NCBI RefSeq assembly: GCF_002288925.2
Contig: NW_022098004.1
Span: forward strand, 14,580,581-14,644,580
Length of the DNA stretch: 64,000 bases
Source of the DNA: Delphinapterus leucas
Taxonomy: Eukaryota; Chordata; Mammalia; Artiodactyla; Monodontidae
Direction: 5' to 3'
Notes under the pieces: model-generated
The model's database searches: none
Seen by the model: only the letters and a program-made list of their open reading frames with translations
Told to the model about the DNA's origin: nothing
Made by a program: the position numbers and the translations under genes
Part shown: positions 23,131 through 34,393 of the stretch, piece after piece
How positions within the stretch are numbered: the stretch's first letter is position 1
Layout: each line of letters begins with the position of its first letter

Positions 23131-24239
23131 TTAATCTTCACCAATCTAAGAAGTAAAACATGGTATGATTTAAAAAATCTGCCTAGCATGGTGTTTGGTA
23201 CATACAGAACATGCTCAGCAAAAGGCAGCTAATATTATTAAACTTCTGTGTTCTTAAGTCTTCTTCAAACTGTATGATCCACATTGCTAATTAGCTTTTA
23301 AGTTGTTGAGGGAACTGTGTGTCTGTTTGTGTCTTCATATATTCCAAAAGTGCTCCGTGCAGAGTTAGTGTTAAATATTATTGACAATTTGCTACAACTG
23401 CTAGGTAACTTCCTTACTAAAGATTCTAGAGCTGAAACTAATTTTATTCAGACTGTCATCAGAATGAAATGCACTGTAATGCATTACTAACAAATACTTA
23501 TTAATTAACAAATGTTACTGCACTAAAACTTTCCAAAAAGAAAATTTCCCTCAAATGTTTTTTTAGAATTTCCAAAGATTTTATTTTTAGGAAACTCCAC
23601 CCAAGCATATTACACATTAAGAGATGTATTAACTGCCAGAGAACAAGCCAGACACTTGAGGGCTAAATGCTTTTTGTGTGCCTCCTGCCGCCCAGTTAAA
23701 CTACCACTGTTTCTCTCTGCTTTCTCCACGTCAGAACTGAAGAACAATACTGCCTTCTCCATATTGCAGAAAACTATAATTGAAAACGAATTTTCATTTA
23801 ATGGTGACATATGTGTTAAATAAACCTGATTACAGGTATTAAAATAGGAAGACATACTATCTATTTGTTAATTTACAATGAGAAAATAAATAATACTTTT
23901 GGAACAACATAACTTTAAATGCACGGTTTTCAAAGTAGGGAGTAAAAAAGCCCTGCAAATAAAGAATATAACTTAGTGATAGCTTAGCAAAGCTAGAAGC
24001 AAAAACTAAATTAACTTCAGTGGTATGCCCATTTCTCCTAACGCAAAAGCTGAAAAGTACCCAAAGAAGCTGTATTAGAATGCTGAAACCTCTAATTGAA
24101 GATCAAAGAGGCTTTCTGAGATGAAGGCCTGAACCTTCCTAAGCTCTTTAAATCTGTTTACAACACTGTAACTTCCTAAGTACTTGATGGTTATTTCACC
24201 TTTTGAGTTGAAGATTCCTGCCTCATAAGGCAGTGTCAT

Positions 24240-24596
24240 GGGGCTTCCCTGGTGGCGCAGTGGTTGAGAATCCGCCTGCCAATGCAGGGGACACGGGTTC
24301 GAGCCCTGGTCCGGGAAGACCCCACATGCCATGGAGCAACTAAACCCGTGTGCCATAACTACTGAGCCTGTGCTCTAGAGCCTGTGAGCCACAACTACTG
24401 AGCCCGTGTGCCGCAACTACTGAAGCCTGCGCGCCTAGAGCCTGTGCTCCACAACAAGAGAAGCCACTGCAGTGAGAAGCCCGTGCACTGCAACGAAGAG
24501 TAGCCCCTGCTCGCCACAACTAGAGAAAGACTGCATGCAGCAACGAAGACCCAACACAGCCAAAACTAAATAAATAAATTTATATAAAAAAAAAGA
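24240..24596 (+). mobile_element. CHR SINE, long form
   Basis: It is a full copy with head gggcttccctggtggcgcag and the complete long tail. It is flanked by the duplication CAGTGTCAT at 24231-24239 and 24597-24605. Confidence 0.9.
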
Positions 24597-24765
24597 CAGT
24601 GTCATATTTTATTCCATACAAATTGCAACTAAGTCTTCACCCATAGCTGGATTATGAGATAAACACTTTGTAAAGATGGTTCCAAATGTTACTCCAATGA
24701 CAAGTCCAGGCAATTTGCTTAGCCAATGATTCTCTGCTCTTCTAAATAAAATCTACAGTACTTAC

Positions 24766-24921
24766 TTTAAGGCCTTAGAGAAGAGGGTATCTGGCAGCCT
24801 GGTGAGCAAGTTATGCTGAATATCCAACACCTCGAGAGGGATGTGCTCCACCAGTGCTGGAAGGTTCTGCACGTGATTGTGTCCCACCATTAGTTTTCTA
24901 AGACTCAAGCTACTAAGGATT
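24766..24921 (-). CDS. PHLPP2: PHLPP2 exon: LRR array (residues ~543-594)
   Basis: This 156-nt exon has acceptor cctcctag and a first A that completes a split Arg codon. It exits TTA AA|gtaagt. It encodes [18 protein letters not shown], then [19 protein letters not shown] and on to PDTLFSKAL. Each repeat shows the LxxLxVxHNxLxxLP pattern. Confidence 0.95.
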
Positions 24922-25329
24922 CTAGGAGGATAGAGCACAAAGAAACAACAACAAAAAACGGACTTAAATCTCTCTTCCTGAGTCTTCCCTTGGCTCTTTA
25001 ACTAAAATCAGTAAACTAATAGAATTGTGTTCTTCTAGACAGTATAATCACTGACAGGTACCTGAGCCAAGAAAGCAGCCACAACCATATGTTTACCCAC
25101 CACCCACCGGGAAGTCATTCAGGTCATTCTGGGAAAAGGTGAATTAATGAAAGCACACAGCCCAGAACACATCTAAACAAAAAAAGCAATTTGTGTAATA
25201 AATCAATTTAGATTTTAGGTCTAGACAGATAGCACCAAAAATTCAGTGAATTTATTATTATTAATATAATTGATTATCATAAGCTAATAACAAAATTTAT
25301 TATAACAAACACTACTCCTTATTCAATTC

Positions 25330-25480
25330 TTAAAATGTGCCAGGACATTTAACTATTAGGTCCAGAAGGGTTAAGTGACTTTGATTTGCCAAAGATCTCA
25401 CATCAAATGTAGTAAATGGTATAGTCAGGATTTGGATTAAAGTCTGACTCCAAAGCTGTGTTCATACCTACTATGCTACA
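25330..25480 (-). mobile_element. MIR SINE relic
   Basis: The sequence contains 'gaagggttaagtgactttgat' and 'gtcaggatttggattaaagtc', the ordered motifs of a MIR core. Confidence 0.5.
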
Positions 25481-25719
25481 AACCCTCGAATTTACTTTTA
25501 AAGACTCCACTAAGTAATAACCTCACATTTCACATCTTGGTACTTTTTAATATACCCCCCCACACCTCCCAACACCTTTATCTTTCCCCTCCACATACAG
25601 AAATCCTACCATCTTATAAAGGTCAATTCAAACAGGCATTCTCCATGGAGCATTCTCCATGGAGCATTCTCTAATTATCCAAAGTTCTGAATTTCTAAAA
25701 CATTTTATTTATATAGTGT

Positions 25720-25950
25720 AGTGACCAAGGGTGAGGCTTTGGAGTAAGAATGACTACTCCATTCAAATGCCAGCTCCTATCACTTCCTAGTTAAGTGCAA
25801 TGTTGGACAAATTACCTACCCACTCTAAGCCTTAGTTTCGTTATTTGTAAGAGGAGGATAACAGCACTTATAAAATAAGGTTGATACAGGATTAAATAAG
25901 ATAATGAAAGTGAAGGTCTTAGAACATTGCCCAGTTCATAATAAATCATC
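25720..25950 (+). mobile_element. MIR SINE
   Basis: 'aatgccagctcctatcacttc' followed by 'ggacaaattacctacccactc' and 'ataacagcacttataaaa' gives the MIR order of motifs, sense on plus. Confidence 0.6.
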
Positions 25951-26245
25951 CAATACAAATGTTCTATTATCACTATCATGTCACCGACCTATGCCAGCAA
26001 CTCTTGTTACATTTTATCACAGTTATCTCTGCACAAGTCAACCCAACTATCTGTTTACTAAGTTCCTTGCAGGCCAAGACTATGCCTTAGGCGTTACTGT
26101 ATTCCTTACGGCACTCACGCTGCCCTGCACTTAGCAGATACTCAATATTTACTGAACAAATGAATCGAAGTACCCTTGAAAGGCAACCCAAATATAGGAA
26201 AATTAATTAAATACACACATAATATATATGTTAACACATGCATAC

Positions 26246-26341
26246 CTCATAGGAATCTCTGTCAGGAGATTATAGCTCACATCTAATATTTCTATCTTCT
26301 TTGCTTCACAGGCCCAGTCAGGGACACACTCAAGCAGGTTT
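26246..26341 (-). CDS. PHLPP2: PHLPP2 exon: LRR (residues ~511-542)
   Basis: This 96-nt exon has acceptor ttctgcag and a first A that completes a split Arg codon. It exits ATG AG|gtatgc. It encodes [20 protein letters not shown] and on to LLTEIPM, one LRR with the conserved DWACE segment found in both PHLPP paralogues. Confidence 0.94.
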
Positions 26342-26622
26342 CTGCAGAAAATAAATAATTAAAAGGCATCATTTAAGATAATGAGTGGAACTCATTCCAT
26401 TTCACTAGTCTGTAATGTACCGTTAATGGTCCCCTGAGCTTCCTGAGGGCAGAAGCACTATCCCCAAGGCATCCCTGATGCACTGCCTGGAATACAGTAG
26501 GTGCTCAATGAATGTCACTGATAGAAACGTGGAGAGAGACAAGCACACATACATACCTGACACTGGATCAAGCGTGCTGCGGGCTCAATGAAGATACAAA
26601 AGCCTTCAGTATAGAAAAGCAG

Positions 26623-26650
26623 TGGGGTGGGGTGGGATGGGATGGGGAGG
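26623..26650 (+). repeat. G-rich tract, predicted G-quadruplex
   Basis: Five runs of 3-4 G (gggg t gggg t ggg at ggg at gggg) lie within 28 bases on the plus strand. The PHLPP2 transcript carries the C-rich complement. Confidence 0.7.
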
Positions 26651-28317
26651 AAAGCCTTAAAGGAAGAAAAGGCATTTTAAACAAATCTTCAAAGATGAGT
26701 AGGATTTCCTCAAGTAATGATGCGGGGAGAAGAGAAGCAAATTCTGGGAAAAAATGAACCAAATGAATAAAAGTGAGGAAGTAAGGACAAAAGATAACTA
26801 GTGGGGGAAAAGTTCCGGATCATTTAGAATGTGAATTCAAATATTTACTAGAGCACTGGGCAGATATTCAGTCACAGGAATTTATTTTCAGATGTTACTT
26901 AGCTTCCCCAAGGCTCAAAGTACCTACTGATCGATGGATCAATACGATGAGGCAGAATGAAATAAGTGCTGTAAGAGAAGTGCAGATGCTGCTCTGACTG
27001 CTTAGTGAAGGAAGCACTTCGAGGCAAGCTCCCTAAGAAATATGACATCTGGGGTAGAATTTGAAGAATGCTGTACACACCGGAGGTGTGGTGGACATTC
27101 CAAGCAAGAGGTGACAACATGAGCTAGAGCACAGAGGCAAGAAAAGAATAATAAGCAGTTTGGTGATGCTGGAACAGCCAATACGGAGCACAGAGTGGGA
27201 AGAAACAAGGCTAGAAATATCTGATCATGTCTAGGAGGTTGTGACTTTATCCTGCAGACATAGGGGGATCGCTGAAGGGTTGGTGAGCAGTTTTGCACTT
27301 TTAAGAGCTCACTCTGTGCATACACGGAGGTCTGGTTGAGGTGGTGATATTAGTAAAAGGAAGCGTAATCAGGAAGCTGTTATAACGAGAATTCCAGACA
27401 GGTAATGATGAGGGCCTCAATGAGTAGTAACACACCTGGAAGGGAGGGGAGGGGCGCCAGAAACATGTAGGAGACAAAAATCAAAATGACTTGGAGATGG
27501 ATTAGACATGTGAGTGGAGCAGAGGGAAGAATCAAAAGTGATATTTAGGCTTTAGCCTAGATGACCAGAGAGGAAATCCTATCCAGAGAAAGGACTGATA
27601 AGCTCCAAATGAGGTTGGGAATCATGAATTTCAGTGGTGTCCATCTGGATCTGATTGTCTTATGATAATGCCAAAAGCCAAAACAGAAAACAAGATCAGT
27701 TAAAGTACGGGTGGAGGGGTGGATAATAAATTTAATTTTGCACATATTTGAGGTACTTGGAGAAGTACAGGTTGAAACATCTGTTATGAAATTGGACATA
27801 CAGGTCTGAGGCTGAAGGAAGGAGGTCTGGACTGGTGATCTGGGTGATGCTGACATTGAAGTGTAGTGAAATCCTGGGAGTAAATGAGATCATGTCAAAT
27901 GAGAAGCGCAGTGGGCCAAAGAGAGACCCTGGGATAACTGACCTTTAAAGGGCTAGCTAAGAAAGAGGAGTTAAGGAAGAGACAGAAGAAGTGGTTAGAG
28001 AAGCATGAAAAAAAATCACACTGTCTCAACCAGCCAAGGCAACAGCACATTTGAAGAAAAGAAAACAAGATGAACAGAGTCAATACAGAAAAGTTCCACA
28101 AGAGGAGATCTAAAGCCAGTTGTGGTGGGGTGAACGAAGGGGAACAGGAAATTGAGCCAAGAAATGCAGATAATTCTTGAGAAATTTGGACAAAAAGGGA
28201 TGAGAGGGATAAGGGAACAGACAATAACTAGAGGGGTTGCAAGATAAAGGGAACATTTTTTGTTTGTTAAGACAGGAGCTATGAGTGTGCGTAGAGACCA
28301 AGGAAAAGAAAAACACC

Positions 28318-28526
28318 AGGGCTTCCCTGGTGGCTCAGTGGTTGAGAGTCCGCCTGCCGATGCAGGGGACAGGGGTTCGTGCCCTGGTCAGGGAAGATCC
28401 CACATGCCGCGGAGCGGCTGGTCCCATGAGCCATGGCCGCGGAGTCTGCGCGTCCGGAGCCTGTGCTCCGCAACGGGAGAGGCCACGGCAGTGAGAGGCC
28501 CACGTACCGCAAAAAAAAGAAAAAGA
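28318..28526 (+). mobile_element. CHR SINE, short form
   Basis: It is nearly consensus, from ggcttccctggtggctcag to gtaccgc plus an A-rich tail. It is flanked by AAAAGAAAAACACC at 28304-28317 and 28527-28540. Confidence 0.92.
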
Positions 28527-28548
28527 AAAAGAAAAACACCGAACACGC

Positions 28549-28572
28549 GTGAGAGGAGGAGGAGGAGGAGGA
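28549..28572 (+). repeat. (GGA)n microsatellite
   Basis: A short run of about six to seven GGA units lies in a purine-rich stretch. Confidence 0.8.
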
Positions 28573-29140
28573 TGACTAACAGAGCAAGGTCCAGAGCAGT
28601 GGGAGTGCACGGGATCAAAGGCACAGATGGCTGGACTGGCCTTGAACAGAGGAAAGAAGCAGAGAACGGATATGAATCTACATGAATTTACGCAAGGGGG
28701 TAGGAAGCTGAGAGAGATCACCCATGATGACCTCTATTTTCCCAGTCAAGTGGGAAACTGAGCCCTGGAGCCAAGGAGATGAGGGGCAGTGGGGCTGAGA
28801 GAAGCCAAGCAATTTGGAACAGATGTCAGGACACTCGAAGGAGCTGATGGCAGAAGAGACTCCAGATGAGGCTGGAAACTAAATACATGATCTTCTTCAG
28901 TAATGATCAAGCTCAGTGGGGAAGGTCAATCTTAGTCTTGATCCATGTTGGGGTTTTGATGGGAAGATATGACAGAAAGAAATGGATGGAAGGGAATCTA
29001 GAACAATAGCTTAATAATAATGATGATAAAGTAACAACAACAAAAAGAAACCTGGCTATCACAGCTAATATTTCTTGAGAGACTCATTTTATGCCAGGCA
29101 CTATGCTACATATTTTGCGTTTACTGTCTCCTTTAATCTT

Positions 29141-29354
29141 TTTTTTTTTTTTTTTTTTTTTTTGCGGTACGCGGGCCTCTCACTGTTGTGGTCTCTCCCG
29201 TTGCAGAGCACAGGCTCCGGACGCACAGACTCAGCGGCCATGGCTCACGGGCCCAGCCGCTCCGCGGCATGTGGGATCTTCCCTGACCAGGGCACGAACC
29301 CCTGTCCCCTGCATCGGCAGGCGGACTCTCAACCACTGCGCCACCAGGGGAGCC
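29141..29354 (-). mobile_element. CHR SINE, short form
   Basis: This is an antisense copy with a long T-run (A-tail) and head gggctcccctggtggcgcag on the minus strand. It is flanked by CTCCTTTAATCTT at 29128-29140 and again at 29355-29367. Confidence 0.92.
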
Positions 29355-29500
29355 CTCCTTTAATCTTTATGAAAACCCTGAGCATATAGGACTCTGTCCA
29401 CTGCCCCTTGTATCTGCTTCTAGCACTCTATACTCACAGCACTTATGATGCTGCCCTCTTACCACTTATCTGATGGTCAAACTCTCCACTAGACTGTAAA

Positions 29501-29846
29501 ACTCAGCCAGTGATTCCTGAATGCCTAACACAGTATTAAAAATGAATGAAGGAAAGAAAGCAAACTTCATTTACATTTGTTCTTGACCACCAACAGAAGA
29601 AATAAAATCCTGAATATAATTAATATCTCTCTGAAAATCAGATTAACATGGGTCACAAGAGTATCAAAAAAATAAGAGAACAACATTTTAAGTCACTAAA
29701 AACCAAGAATTATCTGATTCCAATTGGAAAAAGAAAATCACTGCCACGGAGGGGAAAGAGATCTTTGTTTACAACTCATGCTAAATCCACAAACTTTAAC
29801 AACGAGTAATTCAGAGGCGCCTTCCTGTTTCAAGAGGACCTTCCTT
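29501..29846 (+). repeat. Local direct duplication, copy 1
   Basis: It aligns collinearly with 32604-33267 once the SINE in the second copy is removed. Matches include cctgaatataattaat, gggtcacaagagtatcaaaa, aagaattatctgatt and ctgtttcaagaggacc. By eye, identity is about 85 percent with small indels. Confidence 0.85.
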
Positions 29847-30021
29847 TATCTAAATAGCATGGCCATTAAACTTATTCCTTCACTCAACCTTTGCTCTTCT
29901 CCTGGTTATCCAAATATTTCAATGTATTAGCATTTCTTGTACCTCAAAACTGTCAAAGTGCCCACAGACATCTCTTAAATACAGGAATCAAGCAAGCACC
30001 ACCCTCATGAGACACACTCAC

Positions 30022-30082
30022 CGGGAGAGTTCTAGAGAAGTGAGCAGACTGGGTACTGGATAGACATTCACTGCTGTCAGCC
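30022..30082 (-). CDS. PHLPP2: PHLPP2 exon: short LRR exon (residues ~490-510)
   Basis: This 61-nt exon lies between acceptor tgattag and donor CG|gtgagt. It enters with GG completing a split Arg codon. It encodes LTAVNVYPVPSLLTSLELS, leaving a split Arg. It matches the human LTAVNVYPVPSLLTFLDLS segment as I recall it, with changes at Phe and Asp. It is the smallest exon found, and it sits between the two copies of a local duplication. Confidence 0.93.
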
Positions 30083-30179
30083 CTAATCAGAAAACAGATT
30101 GGTGTTAGTGACGTTCTCCAAAGAAGAATGTAACTGAGAGTAAACAAGGGGGAAAGCTAATGAAAACTGATGTCACCTA

Positions 30180-30800
30180 CTGACATGAACTAAAGATGAA
30201 AACCAGTGGGTATCGCAAAGCACCGAGCTGATCTCCCTGTGCTACACTGCTGCTTCCCACTAGCTACTTTTAATTAATTAATTAATTTATTTTTGGCTGT
30301 GTTGGTTCTTCGTTGCTGCACTCAGGCTTTCTCTGGTTGTGGTGAGCGGAGGCTACTCTTCATTGTGGTGTGTGGGCTTCTTATTGAGGTGGCTTCTCTT
30401 GTTGCAGAGCACGGGCTCTAGGTGCACGGGCTTCAGTAGTTGTGGCACGTGGGCTCAGTAGTTGTGGCTCGTGGGCTGTAGAGTGCAGGCTCAGTAGTTG
30501 TGGCACACGGGCTTAGTTGCTCCGCAGCATGTGGGATCTTCCCGGACCAGGGCTCGAACCCATGTCCCCTTCATTGGCAGGTGGATTCTTAACCACTGGG
30601 CCACCAGGGAAGCCCATTCCACTAGCTACTTTACATTCGGTAGTGTATATATGTTGATGCTACTCTCACTTCGTCCCAGCTCAAGAGGGAGGGGATCCGG
30701 GGACGTGTGTATGCATGTGGCTGATTCACTTTGGTGTACAACAGAAACTAACACAGTATTGTGAAGCAATTATACTCCAATAAAGATCTATTAAAATTAA
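30180..30800 (+). mobile_element. L1 3' UTR fragment split by a SINE
   Basis: 'gagctgatctccctgtgctac' before, and 'ggtagtgtatatatgttgatg' after, the SINE are consecutive L1 3' UTR phrases. It ends gcaattatactccaataaag plus A-tail near 30800. Confidence 0.75.
30271..30616 (-). mobile_element. CHR SINE, long form, inside L1
   Basis: Antisense full copy. Flanks TTCCCACTAGCTACTTT (30254-30270) and TTCCACTAGCTACTTT (30617-30632) are the target-site duplication, taken from the L1. Confidence 0.9.
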
Positions 30801-31008
30801 AAAAAACAGTGGGTAACTCACATTGACTAACTTTATTTAACTGCTTGGTCCCCATTTGAAAACCAAATACAACAACTAATTGGAGGATTTTGGGCACTGC
30901 AATGGAGTCACACTGGATCAGGCAGCTGTTAAATGTAAATAATAATTGCTTAGCTTATTAACCTTAAAAATGAATAACTGAATTTTCCCTGGCAACATTT
31001 TAATTTTT

Positions 31009-31209
31009 TTTTTTTTTGCGGTACACGGGCCTCTCACTGTTGTGGCCTCTCCTGTTGCACAGCACAGGCTCCGGACGCGCAGGCTCAGCGGCCATGGCTC
31101 ACGGGCCCAGCCGTTCCGCGGCATGTGGGATCTTCCCGGACCGGGGCACGAACCCGTGTCCCCTGCATTGGCAGGCGGACTCTCAACCACTGCGCCACCA
31201 GGGAAGCCC
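31009..31209 (-). mobile_element. CHR SINE, short form
   Basis: This is an antisense, close-to-consensus copy. It is flanked by AACATTTTAATTTTT (30994-31008) and AACATCTTAATTTTT (31210-31224). Confidence 0.92.
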
Positions 31210-31224
31210 AACATCTTAATTTTT

Positions 31225-31965
31225 AATTAAAGCAAAACAAATAAAGAAAAGTACAGTAACCTTAAATGTATAGATCAATGAATTTTTACAAAAGAACACA
31301 CTGGTATAACCAGTAGGCAGATCAAGAAACAGAGCAGTACCAGCTGCCCGGAAACTTCCCCTCATCCCCCCTCCCTCTAGTCACTACCCCACATACAGAT
31401 TACTTTTACCTATTTATATAAATATACACACCATTATATATAATTTTTTTGTCTGGCTTCATCGCTGAACATTGTGCTTGTGAGATATTTGTTCATATTA
31501 GTGAATATGGTGGTAGTTCATCCATTCTCATGGCTGTATAAAATTTTTCCTGGGAATGTACCACAATTTATTTACCCATTGTAGAGTTGATGGGCATTTT
31601 AGGTCTTGTCTAGCTGGGGCTGCTATGAATAGTGCCTCTGTGAACATTTTGTCCACGTCTTTTGTGGACTAACATAAGCATTTATGTTGAACACAAGCTT
31701 AGGAGAGGAACTGCTGAGTGCAGTGGGTGCGTATGTGTGACTTCAGGAGATACTACCATGCAGTTTTCCAAAGCGGTTGCAACAATTTACATGCCCAACA
31801 ACTGGCACTGGTATTTTCAGCCTTTTTTATTCTAGTCATTCTGGTAGGTGTGCAGTGGTGTCACAGTGAGATTCCAATTTGCATATCCCTGATGACCCTG
31901 GTGTGATGGCACTTCCCTATGCTAACTGGCCATTTGGAAAAATTCTTTTGTGAAGCTGAAAGCTG
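31225..31965 (-). mobile_element. Old L1 LINE fragment, antisense
   Basis: Phrases such as 'caatttacatgcccaacaac' and 'ccaatttgcatatccctgatg' are the reverse complement of L1 ORF2 3' sequence. Frames are broken. Confidence 0.7.
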
Positions 31966-32603
31966 AGTTCTTTACTTTTGAGGTGTCAAAACTTCAAGTG
32001 TTGATGTGAATTCTTCCAGGTTGTACAATTTAAGGATTCTGTGAACAGAACAAGCCCCATTAACAGTACTGTGACAGAATCTACTAAGAAGGCCTACATG
32101 TATGTCAATGGGTCTTCTCCCAGAGGGCCAGTCATTCAGAGTCTCTAGATACTTTAAGAATACACATTAGGCCTGATAATAAGTATTTCCAGGACAAAAG
32201 AACTACTACCATCTCACAACATGTATAAACAGCACGACTCAACAAACAGCCCTTACAATTAATCTAAGCTACAATTTGAAGCTTCTATAACATGATAAAA
32301 GGCAATGAAAAGAGAAGTCTTAACTCTCTTTTATCCTAATAATATATTTTAGCGATACAGAAAAGGGAATAAAGTAATGAATATTCTTTCACCCATCACC
32401 TAGCTTTTAACAAATCGTGACATTCTGCCTTATATGCTTCAGCCTTTTTAAGAATTAAAACACTGCACATACCAAGAGGCAAACACCATCCGGAATATGA
32501 TTTTTATCGTTCCCATGGATTCTTTCATACTGTCATGGCATACTTAGAGCTAAGCAGACAACATTTTTATGTGTTTTAAAATTTTATATAACTATCATAG
32601 TGT

Positions 32604-33267
32604 ACTCAACCACTGACTCCTGAATACCTAACATAGTGTTAAAAATAAGAAAGCAAACCTCATTTATGTTTATTCTTGACCACCAGTCGAAGTAATAAAA
32701 TCCTGAATATAATTAATCTCTCCAAAAATCAGACCAATATGGGTCACAAGAGTATCAAAAAGGGGAACAAAATTTTAAAAAGTCAGAAAACCCAAGAATT
32801 ATCTGATTACAATTGGCCAAAAGGAAATAACACCAGGGAGGGGTAACAGATCTTGGTATCTCATTCTAAATCCATAGGCTTTTTTTTGTTTTTGTTTTTT
32901 TAAATAAATTTATTTATTTATTTATTTTTGGCTGCATTGGGTCTTCATTGCCGTATGCAGGCTTTCTCTAGTTGAGGCGAGCGGGGGGCTATTCTTCGCT
33001 GCGGTGTGCGAGCTTCTCACTGCAGTGGCTTCTCTTTGTTGTGGAGTTCGGGCTCTAGGTGCACAGGCTTCAGTAGTTGTGGCACGTGGGTTCAGCAGTT
33101 GTGGCTCGTGGGCTCTAGAGCTCAGGCTCAGTAGTTGTGGCACACAGGCTTAGCTGCTCCATGGCATGTGGATTCTTAACCACTGCACCACCAGGGAAGT
33201 CCAATCCACAGGCTTTTAGAATGAGTAATTCATAGGTACCTTTCTGTTTCAAGAGGACCATTCTTTT
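32604..33267 (+). repeat. Local direct duplication, copy 2 (interrupted by SINE)
   Basis: This is the partner of 29501-29846, about 3.1 kb away in the same orientation. A SINE splits it near 32885-33202, and without that insert the length is close to copy 1. The copies end abruptly at aagaggacc in both. Confidence 0.85.
32885..33202 (-). mobile_element. CHR SINE, long form, internally deleted
   Basis: This antisense copy is flanked by AATCCATAGGCTTTT (32869) and AATCCACAGGCTTTT (33203). The tRNA-like part between ggcatgtg and gattcttaacc is missing, so it lacks the B box. Confidence 0.85.
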
Positions 33268-33775
33268 CACTGCTGGATATCAAAATATGCACTTTCTTTT
33301 TTTGCTCAAAAGATTTCTGAGATTTATCCATACTAATACACAAAGCTCTAGTACATTCATTTCCATTGCTGTGCAATATTCTATTATATAAATTTATCAT
33401 TGCTTTGTTTACCCATTTTCCTATTTATAGTCATATTTTTAGTTTTTTTCACTATAACATACAATGCTGTGATAAACATTCTAGGACACATCTCCTATGT
33501 GAGTGTCTGGGAGATATTCCAAGCAGGGAAGCTGCTAGAACACGGGCTCTGCGTATCTTTGCCTTCTCTGACACCATCATGCTGCTCTCCATGTTGGCTT
33601 TACCAACTCCCCCTGGCAGCGTCTGAGAGGTACTGCTTCTCCACATCTTCAGTAAGCACTTAGTGTTATTATTTTTATTTGATGAGTATAAAATGGTATT
33701 ATCTAAATTTGCATTTCTTTGACTGATACTTAGTGAAATTAAACATCTTTTCCTTTACTTCTTTAAACACAGAAA
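33268..33775 (-). mobile_element. Old L1 LINE fragment, antisense
   Basis: 'cattgctgtgcaatattc' and the 'tttgcatttctttgactga' phrase are antisense L1 3' signatures. Confidence 0.55.
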
Positions 33776-33784
33776 AAGTAGTTA

Positions 33785-34020
33785 CAGTTGACCCTTGAAC
33801 AATGTGGGGGTTATGGGCACTGACCCTCTGTGCGGTTGAAAATCCGCATATAACTTTATATACATATATGTAAATACTACAATACTACACAATCCGTGGT
33901 TGGTTGAATCTACAGATACGGAATCACGGATACAGAGGGCTAACTGTAAAGTTGTACTCCCACTTTTGACTGTTTAGAGGATTGGTGCCTCTAAACCCTG
34001 CATTATTCAAGGGTCAAATG
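33785..34020. mobile_element. Tigger-like palindromic DNA element
   Basis: The left end CAGTTGACCCTTGAACAA and the right end TTCAAGGGTCAAATG are inverted repeats. Both sides have TA, as expected for a Tc1/mariner-pogo (Tigger) target. The inner halves also pair: 'gaaaatccgcatataactt' against 'aagttgtactcccactttt'. The element looks like two opposed copies of one transposon end. Confidence 0.65.
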
Positions 34021-34022
34021 TA

Positions 34023-34241
34023 TTTACTATTGAAAAAAATCCATGTTTAAGTGGACCTGTGCAGGGAATCCCGTGGCTGTCCAGTGGTTAGGACTTAGTG
34101 CTTTCACTGCTGTGGCCCGGGTTCGATCCGTGGTTGGGGAACGAAGACCTTGCAAGCCGCACAGTGTGGCCAAAACAAAACAAAACAAACAAAGCAAAAA
34201 AAACTGTGCAGCTCAAACCCATGTTGTTCAAGGGTCAACTG
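34023..34241 (-). mobile_element. Tigger-like terminal fragment split by a SINE
   Basis: It ends TTCAAGGGTCAACTG followed by TA, the inverted terminus. The inner part (aatccatgtttaagtggacc) is the opposite terminal region of the same family. The SINE at 34064-34203 is inserted in it. Confidence 0.65.
34064..34203 (+). mobile_element. Bov-tA-like short SINE
   Basis: It has head gggaatcccgtggctgtcca, B box gggttcgatccg, and end agtgtggcc followed by an A-rich tail. It is flanked by CTGTGCA at 34057-34063 and 34204-34210. Confidence 0.85.
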
Positions 34242-34393
34242 TATAATTTCTTTGGTAAAGAAGAACTCTCTATAAACAGAATGGCCTCAACAAATATGTG
34301 GCCTTTTACATTGAAAAATATTCCTGGGGCAAACAAATCACTATTGAAATGAAGGGCTTCTCATTCTGGAACTGAGGCAGCACAAGGTTTTAG

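Larger units (their letters stand above)
22443..24765 (-). other. PHLPP2: PHLPP2 intron
   Basis: This GT-AG intron contains an antisense L1 relic near 22790-23130 and a long CHR SINE at 24240-24596. The stretch 23130-24230 is AT-rich, with nothing else recognised. Confidence 0.85.
24922..26245 (-). other. PHLPP2: PHLPP2 intron
   Basis: This GT-AG intron contains two MIR relics (25330-25480 and 25720-25950) and a 14-bp unit (gcattctccatgga) repeated about 2.5 times at 25636-25671. Nothing else is recognised. Confidence 0.85.
26880..28880. mobile_element. Ancient purine-rich interspersed repeat, family not assigned
   Basis: The tone and ordered phrases (gaaattggacatacaggtctg; gagatcatgtcaaatgag; gagagaccctgggataac) match a long mammalian-wide old repeat I have seen but cannot name. 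It is interrupted by the SINE at 28318. Old identity is probable and class uncertain. Confidence 0.35.
26342..30021 (-). other. PHLPP2: PHLPP2 intron
   Basis: This 3.7-kb intron contains a G-rich tract at 26623-26650, a long purine-rich ancient repeat (about 26880-28880), two short CHR SINEs, and the first copy of a local duplication (29501-29846). Confidence 0.85.
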
